Under the pieces are notes generated by a model, which made no database searches, was not told the DNA's origin, and was given only the letters and a program-made list of their open reading frames with translations. A program made the position numbers and the translations under genes. From Begonia masoniana (Eukaryota; Streptophyta; Magnoliopsida; Cucurbitales; Begoniaceae), in contig CM039505.1 of NCBI GenBank assembly GCA_022432975.1, positions 21,769,338 to 21,833,337 on the forward strand: a stretch of DNA of 64,000 nucleotides, read 5' to 3'. This document shows, one piece after another, positions 23,241 to 34,119 of this stretch; positions within the stretch are counted from its first letter, which is position 1, and every line of letters begins with the position of its first letter.

Positions 23241-23528
23241 TTATTTTCTATCAACCCTAATGAGACCTAACCTTATTCTGATATTATTGAATGTCTTCTC
23301 ATCCAAGGGTTTTGTAAAGATGTCGGCCAATTGATCTACAGAATTAACAAATTCTAAAGAGATATCTCCTCTTTGAACATGTTCACGGATGAAATGATAC
23401 CTTACATCAATATGTTTTGTTCTAGAGTGTTGAATAGGATTTTTAGATATGTTGATAGCACTGGTGTTATCACACCGAATAGGAATCCTATCAAAGAACA
23501 GATTATAGTCCTCCAAAGTCTGTTTCAT
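23241..23528 (-). pseudogene. Sirevirus pol, RNase H C-terminus
   Basis: Continues the RT-RNase H frame after an in-frame TGA at 23529-23531 where copia proteins have Trp (TGG). It carries IPIRCDNTSAINISKNP, SRTKHIDVRYHFIREH and DQLADIFTKPL, the standard end of copia RNase H. It ends with LIRVDRK and a stop. Without read-through the RNase H would be truncated. Confidence 0.9.
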
Positions 23529-25049
23529 TCAAAGCATTTGTGCACAACAACTGCCTGCAGCAATATATTCACTTTCTGCAGTTGAGAGTGCAACAGAATT
23601 CTGTTTCTTAGAATACCAAGACACTAGAGATTCACCAAGAAATTGACATGTTCCTGTGGTGCTTTTCCTATCAACTAGACTACCAGCATAGTCAGAATCT
23701 GAATATCCAATCAGATCAAAGGAAGTTCCCTTAGGATACCATAAACCTAAGTCATAAGTCCCACTCAAATATTTGAAAATCCTTTTTACTGCAGATAAAT
23801 GAGATTCCTTAGGGGCAGCCTGAAACCTAGCACAAAGGCACACACTAAAGAGTATATCTGGCCTACTAGCAGTCAGATACAACAGAGAACCAATCATACC
23901 ACGATATTTCTTGATATCCACACTTATACCATTTTCATCCTTGTCCAATTTAGTAGTGGTACTCATGGGAGTTTTAGAAGATTTGACAGTTTCTAATCCG
24001 AATTTCTTAAGGAGTTCCTTAATGTACTTCTCTTGACAGAAGAAGATTCCATCAGGAGACTGATTAATCTGGAATCCTAGGAAGAACTTTAACTCCCCCA
24101 TCATACTCATTTCAAACTCACTTTGCATGAGGGAGGAAAACTCATTACACATGTTGACATTGGTTGATCCAAAAATAATGTCATCGACATATATTTGAAC
24201 CAGCAGAATGTCCTTATCCTTTTGCCTGGTAAATAGAGTTGAGTCGGTGTTACCCTTTTTGAAATTCCTTTCCTCAAGGAAATTCCTCAACCTGTCATAC
24301 CAAGCTCTAGGAGCCTGCTTAAGACCATAAAGAGCTTTCATAAGTCTATACACATGATTCGGTTTAGCAAAGTCTTCAAATCCTAGGGGCTGCTCTACAT
24401 AAACTTCTTCCTGAATATAACCATTTAAGAAGGCACTCTTTACATCCATTTGAAAGAGTGTGAAGTTTTTGTAGCAAGCATAGGCTAAGAGCATCCTAAT
24501 GGATTCTAATCTAGCTACAGGTGCAAAGGTTTCCTCAAAATCTATTCCTTCTTCTTGATTGTAACCTTTAGCAACTAGTCTAGCCTTATTTCTGACTACG
24601 ATCCCATTTTCATCCAATTTGTTCTTGTAAACCCATTTAGTTCCAATAATGGGATGATCCTTAGGCCTTGGAACAAGTTCCCATACCTTGCTCCTTTCAA
24701 ATTGATTTAGCTCCTCTTGCATAGCTAAAATCCAGTTTTCATCACTCTCGGCCTCTTCAAACTTCTTAGGTTCTATTTGAGATATAAATGCCACATTGGC
24801 ACAGAGATTCCTAAGAGAGGATCTAGTCTTAACTCCTAACGAAGGATCACCTAAGACTTCATCTAATGGATGGTCTTTGATGAATTTCCAATCTCTAGGA
24901 AGAGCAGGATTTTCATCCTTGACAGAAACTATATCATGAGGAATAGAAGAAGGTTCTAAAGATTTTTCTTCTTGAATGGGATCTGTAGGCTTTTCTAAGG
25001 AAAGGGAATCCAGTTGTTTTTCCAAGGGATCATCCTCATCCACATTCAT
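23529..25049 (-). pseudogene. Sirevirus pol, reverse transcriptase and RNase H
   Basis: 506-residue open stretch of copia pol. An integrase/RT linker ([17 protein letters not shown]) is followed by the RT domain: [26 protein letters not shown] (first catalytic Asp), [11 protein letters not shown], and the catalytic YVDD at 24180-24191. RNase H motifs follow ([28 protein letters not shown]). All RT catalytic residues are present. The domain is separated from the integrase by a frameshift near 25049-25120 and ends at a nonsense TGA, so no full polyprotein can be made. High similarity to Sirevirus RTs is judged from motifs, not from a search. Confidence 0.93.
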
Positions 25050-25816
25050 TAATGGCTGAGGAGTCTCATCAAAATTGACATGAACAGATTCCTCAACAAC
25101 AGAGTTCTCCTATTGAAAACTCTGTAAGCTTTACTGGTCAAAGAATATCCTAGAAAAATTCCAAGATCGGATTTGGAATCGAATTTTCCTAAGTTATCCT
25201 TAGTATTACGAATAAAACATTTGCAACCGAAAGCTCTAAAATACTTAACAGTAGGAGTCTTGCCATTCCAAAGTTCATAGGGAGTTTTTTCAAGAATAGG
25301 TCTTATAGAGACCCGATTGAGTACAAAGCAAGCTGTAGCAACAGCTTCAGCCCAGAAGTATTTAGGAAGGGAATTTTCACTAAGCATAGTCCTAGCTAGC
25401 TCCTGGAGAGATCTATTCTTCCTCTCAACAACACCATTTTGCTGAGGAGTCCTAGGTGAAGAGAAATTGTGCTCAATTCCATTTTTGAGACACAAGAGTT
25501 CAAATCTCTCATTTTCAAATTCTCCACCATGATCACTACGAATAGCAACAATGGTGAGTCCCTTTTCATTTTGAACTCTTTTCCTAAAGCTAGAAAAGGT
25601 TTCAAAGGTCTCATCCTTAGACTTCAGGAAATATACCCAGGTGAATCTAGAGAAATCATCTACAATAACAAAGGCATAGAATTTGCCGCCTAGACTTGCT
25701 ATATTGGAAGGACCGAAGAGGTCCATGTGAAGAAGTGGAGATTGCATTCTTTGATGCAAAAGAGCTTTTGATCTGCTTGCCCATTTGACAAGCTTCACAG
25801 ACCCTATCCTTTTCAA
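25049..25816 (-). pseudogene. Sirevirus pol, integrase core
   Basis: Copia integrase catalytic core: LLHMDLFGPS (first Asp), VDDFSRFTWVYFLKSKDET, AIRSDHGGEFEN (second Asp), SSPRTPQQNGVVERKN (Glu). It continues through YFWAEAVATACFVLNR and PYELWNGKTP to GCKCFIRNTKDNLGKFD. The D-D-E triad is intact. Two frameshifts bound it: one near 25745-25790 from the protease/zinc-finger part and one near 25050-25120 into RT, after YRVFNRRT. Confidence 0.92.
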
Positions 25817-26330
25817 AGGTTATCTTAGGGATTCCTCTAACTAAATTCTCCTTAGTAATCTTAGCTAAGGTATCCATCCCTACGTGACCTAATCTTCTAT
25901 GCCAAGACCAACAGTCATTAAGAGAATTAACAACAAAACACTTCTCATCAACATGCTCAAAAACATTCAGATCAACAATATAGACATTTTCTTTTCTAAA
26001 TCCTTTAAACAATATATGACTAGTTGAAATGTCTTTGATCACACAAGCATTTGATTTGAAGGTTACTTTATAGCCCTTGTCACACAACTGACTTATGCTA
26101 AGCAGGTTATGTTTTAATCCTTCTACTAGCAAAACATTTTCAATAGTAGGATGAGAAGGATTACCTATATTGCCGATGCCAACGATTTTGCCCTTTTGGT
26201 TTCCACCAAAAGTAACACTCCCTTTCTTTTTGTTGACAACAGCAAACTTGGTTGAGTCTCCCGTCATATGCCTTGAGCAACCACTGTCAAGGTACCACAG
26301 ATTTGTCCCGAGAGAGCAGTCAACCTGCAA
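25656..26330 (-). pseudogene. Sirevirus pol, protease and integrase zinc-binding part
   Basis: Begins after another frameshift from the gag frame. It carries the copia aspartic protease signature LWYLDSGCSRHMTGD, then NVLLVEGLKHNLLSISQLCDKGY. The integrase HHCC zinc-binding region follows (SWHRRLGHVGMDTLAKI ... VCEACQMGKQ). The frame is lost after the ASKNAIS segment, where the core resumes in another frame. Confidence 0.92.
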
Positions 26331-26541
26331 AACAGAAATCAGGTTATCTTCTTAGGTACCCAAATCTTTTGGGTCCTAGTGTTAGGTCTGGTTCCCTTAG
26401 GAACCCATTGAAGTTTATTGCTTGATTTCTTACCTAATTTCAAAGGACATTCATACGACTTATTAGGCAAGCATGACAGGTAGACGATTTAACAAAGAAA
26501 TTCTTAAAAGCTTTCTTTTTATTAGGCTTGTCATAACCTAA
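26331..26541 (-). pseudogene. Sirevirus gag-pol linker, frameshifted
   Basis: Minus-strand reading continues gag after a TGA with LGYDKPNKKKAFKNFF and STCHACL, then shifts frame by one base near 26470-26490 to SYECPLKLGKKSSNKLQWV. A further shift near 26345 leads into the protease frame. Gag and pol were originally one frame; these are secondary breaks. Confidence 0.75.
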
Positions 26542-27894
26542 TCATGTTCTGTCAAAATTTGCTCTCTGTCCTCCTATTACCATCTTAAATAATTTTTCAC
26601 CCTTAGTGAAGTTCAGTATAATATTATTCAAATCTTTGTTTTTGCTTTTAAGCTCATCAATCTCTTTGACATGCACATTAGTTGTCTTGGCATGTAGTTC
26701 TACCATGTTTGCATTTTCCTTTTTCAAAGTATTGTATTTAGTTTTTAACATGCCAAACTGTTTAACTAAATCATTGAAAGCATCAATAAGTTCACCATCT
26801 TCATTATCACTATCACAATCACTTAAATTACTGGATGAAAGACTAACCTTATCTTCATGTGCCATAAAGCACAGATTTGCAACTTTTTCATCTTCTGAGG
26901 AGGTGTCTTCATCACTATCATCCCAAGTGGCCTTCATAGCTTTCTTCTTGAATTTCTTGGGATTCTTAGCATGTGGACAGTCGGCCTTCATATGCCCTGG
27001 CTTTCCACATCCAAAGCAGGTGATCTCCTTCTCTTTTTGAGGCTTTTCTCCTTTCGAGAATTTCCTCCCATGCATCCTTTTTCTCTGAAGGAACTTGCTG
27101 AATCTTCTAGTGATGAGTGCAATGTCCTCATCATCTTCTTCTTCTTCTTCTGATTCCTCTTGCTTACTTGAGGAAGCCTTTAGAGCAATGTCCTTCTTTT
27201 TGTTGATCTCCTTTTCTTTGAGATCTTCCTTATCATTGGCCCTCATGGTTATCTCATGAGTCATCAGAGAGCCAATGAGCTATTCCAGCTTGAGCACCTT
27301 CAGATCACGCGCCTCTTGTATTGCTGTCACCTTTGGTTGCCAGGCTCTGGGTAGATATCTCAGGATTTTTCTCACCTGTTCTTCACATGAGTAAATCTTA
27401 CCGAGAGCTTTTAAACCATTAGTAATGCTAGTGAACCGAGTAAACATAGATGAAATAGACTCATCCTTTATCATGGTAAAAAGTTCATACTCGTGTACTA
27501 ACATATTTAATTTGCTCTCTTTTACCTGATTTGTGCCCTTGTGTGTGACCTCTAATAAGTGCCAAATCTCTTGAGCACTTTCACACCCTTGTACTCTATT
27601 AAACTCATCTCTATTTAGAGCACAGTACAGAGTGTTTATAGCCTTGGCATTAAGGCTTAGATTCTTCTTGTCTGTATCATTTAGTTCGTGAGAGGCTTTG
27701 GGAATCCTAATGCCATTTTCTGTCTTAAAAGCAGTATATGGCCCATTTTCTATTATATTCCAGATCTCATAGTCCATAGCTTGAATGAATATTCTCATTC
27801 TCGCTTTCCAATAAACATAATCACTGCCATCAAACAGTGGTGGACGAGAAATGGATTGACCCTCAATGTGTGAGGAGTTTGTATTGAATGCCAT
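26542..27894 (-). pseudogene. Sirevirus gag with one internal TAG
   Basis: Starts MAFNTNSSHIEGQSISRPPL and carries the copia UBN2-type capsid region: FDGSDYVYWKARMRIFIQAM, EIWHLLEVTHKGTNQVKESK, FTRFTSITNGLKALGK. An in-frame TAG at 27280-27282 falls after VLKLE; the same frame continues (LIGSLMTHEITM) to the nucleocapsid zinc knuckle CFGCGKPGHMKADC at 26977-27018. An acidic, coiled C-terminal part follows. The frame ends at a TGA (26542-26544) after ANFDRT, where similar elements read through into the linker. Gag packages the RNA into cytoplasmic particles; this copy would give only a truncated capsid. Confidence 0.93.
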
Positions 27895-27941
27895 GGTTTA
27901 TATCACACAGAGTGTTCAAAAAACAACTTAGACAAATATAA

Positions 27942-27958
27942 ACCTTGCTCTGATACCA
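27942..27958 (-). other. Primer-binding site of the Sirevirus
   Basis: Minus strand TGGTATCAGAGCAAGGT, two bases inside the 5' LTR edge; initiator-Met type. Confidence 0.9.
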
Positions 27959-27960
27959 AT

Positions 27961-29487
27961 TGTAGGATCGTTATTGTCTAAGAGGGGGGTGAATTAGACC
28001 TTTTAAATTTTAATTACTAGTCAACTTAATTTCTCTCCTAGATTAAACTTATAGATTTATCACAAGTGATCAGATAATGTAAAGAGAGAGAGAGAGAAAT
28101 TCGACACCAGTATTTTTATGTGGTTCGGCCAAACTGCCTACGTCCACGCTCCAAGGCTCCCCCTTGAAGATTCCTTACTTCTCCTCAACGAGAAATCCTG
28201 ATCGAGCTTTCGGGTGTCGATCCACAACCTTACACAATCCTGGATTGAACTTTACGGGTGTCAATCCACTGCCTTACAAGTTTTTCAGATTTGAATGAAT
28301 ATTACAATAATCTACAAGCTCTCAAAACAGAATCTCAAGTTTTGAATAGAGAGATGTAGAAAACTGATACAGAGTATAATTAATCGCAAGTTAGGGCTCA
28401 ATAGAAAATTCGCAAAAGTTGTTCCTTTGTGCTCTAAGCTCGGCTTTTATACTCTGTCCATTTTCTGCTTGACTTCAATGCTTCTAAACCAATAATAGAA
28501 ACTTTGTTACCGTTGGGAAGCATCCGTACAAGTTCAGGTAGCCGTTGCCGTTTGTAGTTGCAAATCGTCGTCGCCATTAATGTCCTGGAGTTATGGCTGA
28601 AAATGACGTCACTGTAGCTTCGCGGCTAATTTGAATTCTGGTGGAAGTTCACCGGCAGATGCAACTAATGAGCGGAGACACGTCATCGGTGAATGCTGCT
28701 TGAAATGCCATCGGCAGATATATCCTTGAATTCCATCGGCAGAAACATCTTCAACTTCTATCGGCAGAAGCATCTTTAAAACTCCTCGGCAGAGACAATT
28801 CGTAAAACTCATCGGCAGAGACAATCCGTGAACTTCATCGGCACATTCTATCTTCAAAGCCATCGGCAGATGTTTCTTTAAAAACGCCATCGGCAGAAGT
28901 CTCTTTAAAAACCATCGGCAGATGAACTCTTGAAAATTGTCGTCTAGTGATCGGCATGTGCAAGCTTGAACGACATCGGTATGAGTAGCGTCAAATGCTA
29001 TCAGTAGATCCATCTTGACACGTCATCGGCAGATATCTTCAAAACCGCTTCGGCAGATGAAACAAATAAGCGCTGACCACGTCATCGGTAGATATCTTCA
29101 AAACCGCTTCGGCAGATGAAACAAATAAGCGCTGACCACGTCATCGGTAGATGTCTTCAAAAACGCTTCGGCAGATGAGACTTGAAAATGTCATCGGCAT
29201 ATACACCTCAACACGTGATGAACCGGCATCGGCAGGAGTAGCTTCAACAGCTATCGGCAGATGCAACATTTCTTTGTCGTGTAGCGATCGGTATATGCAA
29301 GCCTGTTGCTATTTCATTCTATATACTCAAACCGATTTATTAGACAACTAAAATACCCTTTTCAAGGGTATTTCCATTTAAACTCATATTCATTATTTTC
29401 TTTAAATACACATAATCAAATTGTACATTAATTATACAAATACATAATCAAAAATAAATTATGACTTAAACACTCTATAAGTCAACA
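27961..29487 (-). repeat. 5' LTR of the Sirevirus
   Basis: 1527 bp, near-identical to 18903-20429. Motif cluster at 28649-29303. The minus-strand primer-binding site abuts its inner edge. Confidence 0.95.
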
Positions 29488-29664
29488 GGCTGCACGAACC
29501 GGAACCCAGATGGCGGTACGTCCGCGGGGGCGAACCGGAAGGTGACAGGTCGTAAAAAGGGGGTCCTCACAATCCCACATCGCTTGGGAAAGTATGTGGA
29601 AATGAACCATATGTAAAGAGACCTTTCCAACATAGCAAGACGCGTTTTGGAGCACAATTGGCAA

Positions 29665-29743
29665 CGGATCCATAAGAACTCCGAAGTTAAAAGTGCTTCG
29701 GCGAGAGCAATTCTAGGTTGGGTGACCTTCCGGGAAGTTCTCG
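29665..29743 (+). repeat. 5S rRNA-derived block in Cassandra LTR a
   Basis: Matches the plant 5S rRNA interior: GGATCC-ATAAGAACTCCG, GAAGTTAA and TGGGTGACCTTCCGGG, covering the internal promoter A-box and C-box region. The 5S 5' end and several positions differ, so it is not a ribosomal gene. In Cassandra this block can act as a polymerase III promoter. Confidence 0.9.
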
Positions 29744-30108
29744 CCAAAACAAAGCCGTGAGGGGAGGATATTGGGCTGCGACCCAATCCCTAAGCGACAT
29801 ATCTTGCTGGGAAACCGAGGTCCGTTACAAATGTATCAGGAAGCTTGTACCCAAACCAGAAATGTGCCAACGGGACTTGGGCCCCCCCCCCTAGGATGTT
29901 GTTGGGAAACCCAGATGTTTACGTATGTTACGTGGCTGCACGAACTGTAAACCCCCGGAGGCGTTACTCACGCACGGGCCGAACGAAGGTGACAGGTCAT
30001 AAAAAGGGGGTCCTCACAATCCCCATCGTTGGGAAAGTATGTGGAAATGAAACATATGTAAAGAGACCTTACAACATAGCAAGACGCGTTTTGGAGCACA
30101 ATTGGCAA

Positions 30109-30186
30109 CGGATCCCATAAGAACTCCGAAGTTAAAGTCCTTCGGCAGAGCAATTCTAGGTTGGGTGACCTTCCGGGAAGTTCTCG
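30109..30186 (+). repeat. 5S rRNA-derived block in Cassandra LTR b
   Basis: Same 5S interior, with single-base losses (GTTAAAGTCCTTCGGCAGAG) that damage the A-box region relative to LTR c. Confidence 0.88.
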
Positions 30187-30274
30187 CCAAACAAAGCCGT
30201 GAGGGGAGGATATTGGGCTGCGACCCAATCCCTAGAGCGGACAATATCTTGCTGGGAAACGAGGTCGTTACAAA

Positions 30275-30286
30275 TGGTATCAGAGG
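30275..30286 (+). other. Cassandra primer-binding site
   Basis: TGGTATCAGAGG two bases after LTR b; the standard Cassandra primer-binding site. The equivalent after LTR a is degraded (ATGTATCAGG near 29831). Confidence 0.85.
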
Positions 30287-30553
30287 CTGTACCCAACCAG
30301 AAATGTGGCCAACGAGGACGTTGGGCCCCCGAGGAGTGGTGATTGTGATAACCCAGATGTTTAAGTATGGTACGATGGCTGCACGAACTGGAACCCGGAT
30401 GGCGGTACGTCCACGCGGGCGAACCGGAAGGTGACAGGTCATAAAAAGGGGGTCCTCACAATCCCACATCGCTTGGGAAAGTATGTGGAAATGAAACATA
30501 TGTAAAGAGACCCTTACAACATTGCAAGACGCGTTTTGGAGCACAATTGGCAA

Positions 30554-30633
30554 CGGATCCCATAAGAACTCCGAAATTAAAAGTGCTTCGGCGAGAGCAA
30601 TTCTAGGTTGGGTGACCTTCTGGGAAGTTCTCG
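30554..30633 (+). repeat. 5S rRNA-derived block in Cassandra LTR c
   Basis: 5S interior with an intact-looking A box (TTAAAAGTGCTTCGGCGAG) and C box (CTAGGTTGGGTGACC). Confidence 0.9.
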
Positions 30634-30724
30634 CCAAACAAAGCCGTGAGGGGAGGATATTGGGCTGCGGCCCAATCCCTAGAGCGGACAATATCTTGCT
30701 GGGAAACGGGGTCGTTACAAAAAT

Positions 30725-31332
30725 GGTTAAGAAAAATAGCCCAAATTTTTATTAAGACCCTTATGAATATGATTGTCAATCGAGCAATATCATGTATGAT
30801 GATTATGCATCAATGTATGAAGAAGAGCTATGGAATAAAGGTTTTGTACTTGTTCTTAATTGTAAAAGGAGTGTTGAAAGATTTTCCAAACTGTATAGAG
30901 AATCCACTCATGCTAAGGAGGAGATAGTAGTTATTGACTCTCTTGAACAAAGGGAAGAAAGTTGTGGTGAGTTGTTGGAAGTAGGACTTGTAGAACCGCC
31001 ACCATCAAATTTTTATTTTGATCCCTTTTGTGGTTTGGATGACTTGTATAAATGCTCTCATATTATGGAAATGACCCCTCCCAAAGATGACCAAGTAGCT
31101 ATTTCTCAAGAGGAAGAGTCCATGAAACCAAAGGATCCCCAATTTTTTAAAATTAATGGGATTGACATTTTTCATGACCAAGTTGATTTGTGCCCAAAGA
31201 GAGAAATTTTGAGAAATGAATATGGTGAGTTGAGAGAGGAACGAAAAGAAATGATGTTTTCTAATTAAATGATGTTTTCTAATTAAGAGAAATCTTGGAT
31301 TTGAGGACAAATCATTTTAAATCGGGTGAGTA
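30725..31332 (+). pseudogene. Internal 3' region of element B, ORF fragment
   Basis: An open stretch at 30792-31268 (158 residues, acidic, SNFYFDPFCGLDDLY, NGIDIFHDQVDLCPK) just before the 3' LTR. I do not recognise it; it has no zinc knuckle, protease or RT motif. The following bases read D-L-R-T-N-H-F-K in another frame into the LTR, resembling the C-terminal tail of plant gypsy polyproteins. It is probably a remnant of the polyprotein end. Confidence 0.45.
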
Positions 31333-33975
31333 TGATGTGCCTAGAGGATCCATCATTCGATCACGAGCCAAGTCCATGGCCGAACCTTTATCTAACATGT
31401 TAGCTCATTTTATAAGTGATGATGTTGGAAGCCAAATAGAGCTAAAGCCAAACACTAGAGGCATGGAAGAGCCATCCAACTTGTAAACATGGAAGTAATC
31501 ACATGATCATGTCAATCTAGAAGAGGAGTATCCCTCGGCCACTCAAGCTAGAAGGAGGAAACGACCTTTGGCTACCCCGAGCTAGAATCAAGAGATGTGA
31601 TTCATTCCGTAAGCAACTGAGGATAGAACTTGACATTCAAGAAATGAAGGAGCAAAGTCCAATTGCTAACAATTGAGTAAATCCTCAGCTACAACAAATG
31701 AGAAGAAGGAATTTGTCTTTCTTGAATCATTATTGTAATTTGTTGTTGTTTCTTTGTTTTTTATCTCTAGACTTTAGTGAATGTTTTCTTTTATGTATTT
31801 GAATATTTTGTAATAACCAACCATATGACCAGCAAAGGGAAGGTTGAAAGAGAGGAGGACCACATTGAAAGGGACATTTTGAGAGAGAAAGAGGTTGCCA
31901 AATTTGGCAAGACACTAGGATGTCCTCGGCTAATTGTGGTGGCCGAGCACACCCTTGCGAGTGGTCTTCTTTTGTGTTGCTTATGTAATCCTAATTTGTT
32001 AGAAGGGTTGAAGTATTTAAACCCCCCTTATGGCTGCCATTAGCAGTATCTTTAAATAAAAAAAAAAACAGAAGTTTCTTCTTAAAAAATCAGAGCTCTT
32101 GAGGTCCAAAAATAACTCCATCTTACGGTGAGTTATATCCATGGATTGTTGTTCTTTCTTGGCTTCCATTTTGTGAGTGAGGGAAACAAATCTTATTGGC
32201 CCCTTCTCTTCCTCTTTCTTGAGTGTAGAAGCTTGAGCAAAGGTGCACTAACTCATCCCTCAAGCTCGTTGGAGTGCTCTTGACATGCCTCGGATGCATA
32301 TTAAAAGAAAATTAGTAGCATCCCGTGCCTTATCTAAATTTTCTATTTATTACGTGTTTTTATTTTTGTAGGAAAATTTATGAAAAAGGATTGCATTTGG
32401 ATCGCTTGGAGGAGCCGTCACTTTGCCCTATGGGAATTTGTCTTCCCGGGCCCTATTTTTGTAATTTTTATTTTTGAACTTATTTGGCATACATTCGCCT
32501 TTATTGTAAGGATTTTATAATTGCATTTCATGCATTAGATTGTGTGGTTAGGACTAGATGTATGGTGGTGGATTTGGGTTGGAGGAAGTTCAACAAAATA
32601 TTCAAAGGAAAAGGCCCTACAATAAATGGAGTCCAATGGAAGCCTTGGCCCAAAGAAGAGCCCACAAAAAAAGGTATAATTTTGCAAGTACAAAAGTTAG
32701 TGGCAACATGGATTGATGATGTGGCAAGATTCCTTCCATTGATCCATTTAGGTATGGCATTCATCTCCTCCCTAGGATGTGTGCTTGTTTGCCTTGATCT
32801 TGGCCATCCATCCTTTTTGATCCAAGGGCCCTAATCCACCTAGGACTTCTATAAATGCATGGTATTAGTGTTTGTAGACAACTTTTGGCTATCAATATAC
32901 TACTATTTCCCCTAAATATCTTTGGTTTTCCTTGGTATTTTCCTTGGTTCTTTGAACCAAGAGGAGTTAGCCTCCATTGCTAGCCTAGCTAGGGTTGCTA
33001 GGTTAGCTCTTATACTTTCCCTCATCTTCTCCATTGGGAGTTGAAACGAGGAGGAAAATCCCGGCCTACGGTGGTCGTTTTCCTCACGGAAAACGTGTAT
33101 CCGGGAGCTTAAACCGTAAGCTCGCTCCTCGGATCCACCAAGGGTATTTCTTTACTATTATTGTCTTCACTTTGCACACAACATCACCTTTAAATTTCAG
33201 CTCCACAATATTCACACACTCACCTTTATTTTATGTTATTTTCTTCTTTATTTTGCCTCATACTTTCTTTTCATTCCTAACAAATATTATCATCTCTTCC
33301 TCTTTATCTTTTTGCATATTTCTTTCCTTCTAACATCATATATAATTCGGCCATCATATTGTTAATTTCCTTGTTTATTTCTTGCATTTATTTTAGTATT
33401 TTCTTTCCCTTATTCAAGTATTAATAACTAGCACACAACCGAGCACAACCGCGTATATTTGTGGGTTGTACACGGGTCCCTTTTCTAAGGGACCCCGTGT
33501 CAGCTCTTCTTCAAAGAAGAAACCAAATCTTGAAAGGTGCCATTTATCACATGCTCGTACCAACAACACGAATTCAACCTATTGATTAATCCTCTCATTT
33601 TAACATAAAACCATACTCACATCTACATATTTAATTTTATACAAGAATTGCGTCATTTTGTTTTTAGACAAGAGAGTTACGCCTCTCCAAAATTGACATT
33701 ATGTTCTCGGCCAGAGCAGTAAATCGAGCTCCGGCAGTTTGCAGTATTTTGGCCATAACTTTTTAACCACAGCAAGTTAGCCTCTGCAATTTTGAGAGTA
33801 TTTCATCCACATCCCTAGTAAGTTCCATTTATAGTTTCAAAGCATTTGGAGTTAAGTTGGGAAATTTATACATTCTGGAACTTGGAGTCTTCTCAGCCAC
33901 ATGTGGTATAAATCCGAGGAGCAGATTATTGTTTTAATTTATGCTTCCATATGGTCCATAATCTGAAGCCTATCA
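31333..33975 (+). repeat. 3' LTR of element B, split by a solo LTR
   Basis: TGATGTGCCTAGAGGATCC to CTGAAGCCTATCA. Without the 32281-33502 insertion and its duplication it is about 1415 bp, close to the 1421 bp of the 5' LTR. A TATTTAAA box lies near 32014. Point differences from the 5' LTR are many, so B is older than the Sirevirus inside it. Confidence 0.88.
32281..33502 (+). mobile_element. Solo LTR inside the B 3' LTR
   Basis: 1222 bp, starts TGACATGCCTCGG and ends ACCCCGTGTCA, with perfect target duplication gctct (32276-32280, 33503-33507). A TATAAATG box lies near 32849. The first codons read D-M-P-R-M-H, the LTR-start signature of the B/G group. A related, partial sequence lies at 59935-60130. 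No internal region, hence a solo LTR left by LTR-LTR recombination. Confidence 0.9.
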
Positions 33976-33980
33976 TGGCT

Positions 33981-34119
33981 CCTCTAGGCACATCATTGGA
34001 TCCATCCTCGAGTCTTCAAAGGATGTTTACCTACGAAAAGATCACACTCGTTAATTAATGGCTCAGGCATAGCCAAAGATTTGGCTCGTGATCGCGTGAT
34101 GACTTCTTTTTGCACATCA
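33981..34119 (-). mobile_element. Internal 3' end of element C, right of the B insertion
   Basis: Minus-strand continuation of element C. It reads D-V-Q-K-E-V-I-T-R-S-R-A-K from 34119 and then D-V-P-R-G-A toward B. The LTR-start motif TGATGTGC therefore recurs twice upstream of the true LTR. Confidence 0.55.

Larger units (their letters stand above)
18903..29487 (-). mobile_element. Full-length Ty1/copia Sirevirus-type element, minus strand
   Basis: 10,585 bp with two LTRs of exactly 1527 bp (18903-20429 and 27961-29487) and a perfect 5-bp target duplication ggctg (18898-18902, 29488-29492) inside a Cassandra LTR. Minus-strand order: 5' LTR, primer-binding site, gag, protease-integrase-RT-RNase H, extra 725-residue ORF, polypurine tracts, 3' LTR. 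An integrase upstream of RT defines copia. Gag type, clustered LTR palindromes, repeated polypurine tracts and an ORF after pol all fit Sireviruses. Reading the LTRs in parallel I counted about 20 substitutions and no length change, so insertion is recent. Gag and pol carry several stops and frameshifts, so it is non-autonomous now. Confidence 0.95.
18865..30719 (+). mobile_element. Cassandra TRIM composite (three LTRs), split by a Sirevirus
   Basis: A tandem LTR-internal-LTR-internal-LTR array whose LTRs (about 375 bp) each carry a 5S rRNA-derived block, the defining trait of Cassandra miniature retrotransposons of vascular plants. LTR a is 18865-18902 plus 29493-29829 (split), LTR b 29900-30272, LTR c 30344-30719. 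LTRs start TGTGATAACCCAGATG and end GGTCGTTACA. Both short internal segments (29830-29899, 30273-30343) hold a primer-binding site (AATGGTATCAGAGG, degenerate in the first) and a GGGCCCCC purine/pyrimidine tract. The whole is bounded by a perfect target duplication aaaat (18860-18864 and 30720-30724). It encodes no protein, as expected for the family. Confidence 0.93.
17374..33975 (+). mobile_element. Element B, non-autonomous LTR retrotransposon hosting nested insertions
   Basis: LTRs at 17374-18794 and 31333-33975 (the latter enlarged by a solo LTR) with a perfect 5-bp target duplication tggct at 17369-17373 and 33976-33980. The LTRs start TGATGTRCCTAGAGGA and end AAGCCTATCA. A primer-binding site lies two bases after the left LTR. 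After removing the nested elements, the internal region is only about 0.7 kb (18795-18864 plus 30725-31332), so B is a small non-autonomous element. The internal/LTR border reads D-L-R-T-N-H-F-K-S-G-E-Y-D-V-P-R across the LTR start, as at the end of plant gypsy polyproteins. Most of the 16.6 kb is later insertions. Confidence 0.9.

Noticed and set aside
29665..30633. Three 5S rRNA genes
   Set aside because: Only the interior of 5S is present, diverged, embedded in Cassandra LTRs with primer-binding sites; not ribosomal genes.
30014..30691. 225-residue minus-strand reading frame
   Set aside because: Runs antisense through two Cassandra LTRs; no coding is known or expected there.
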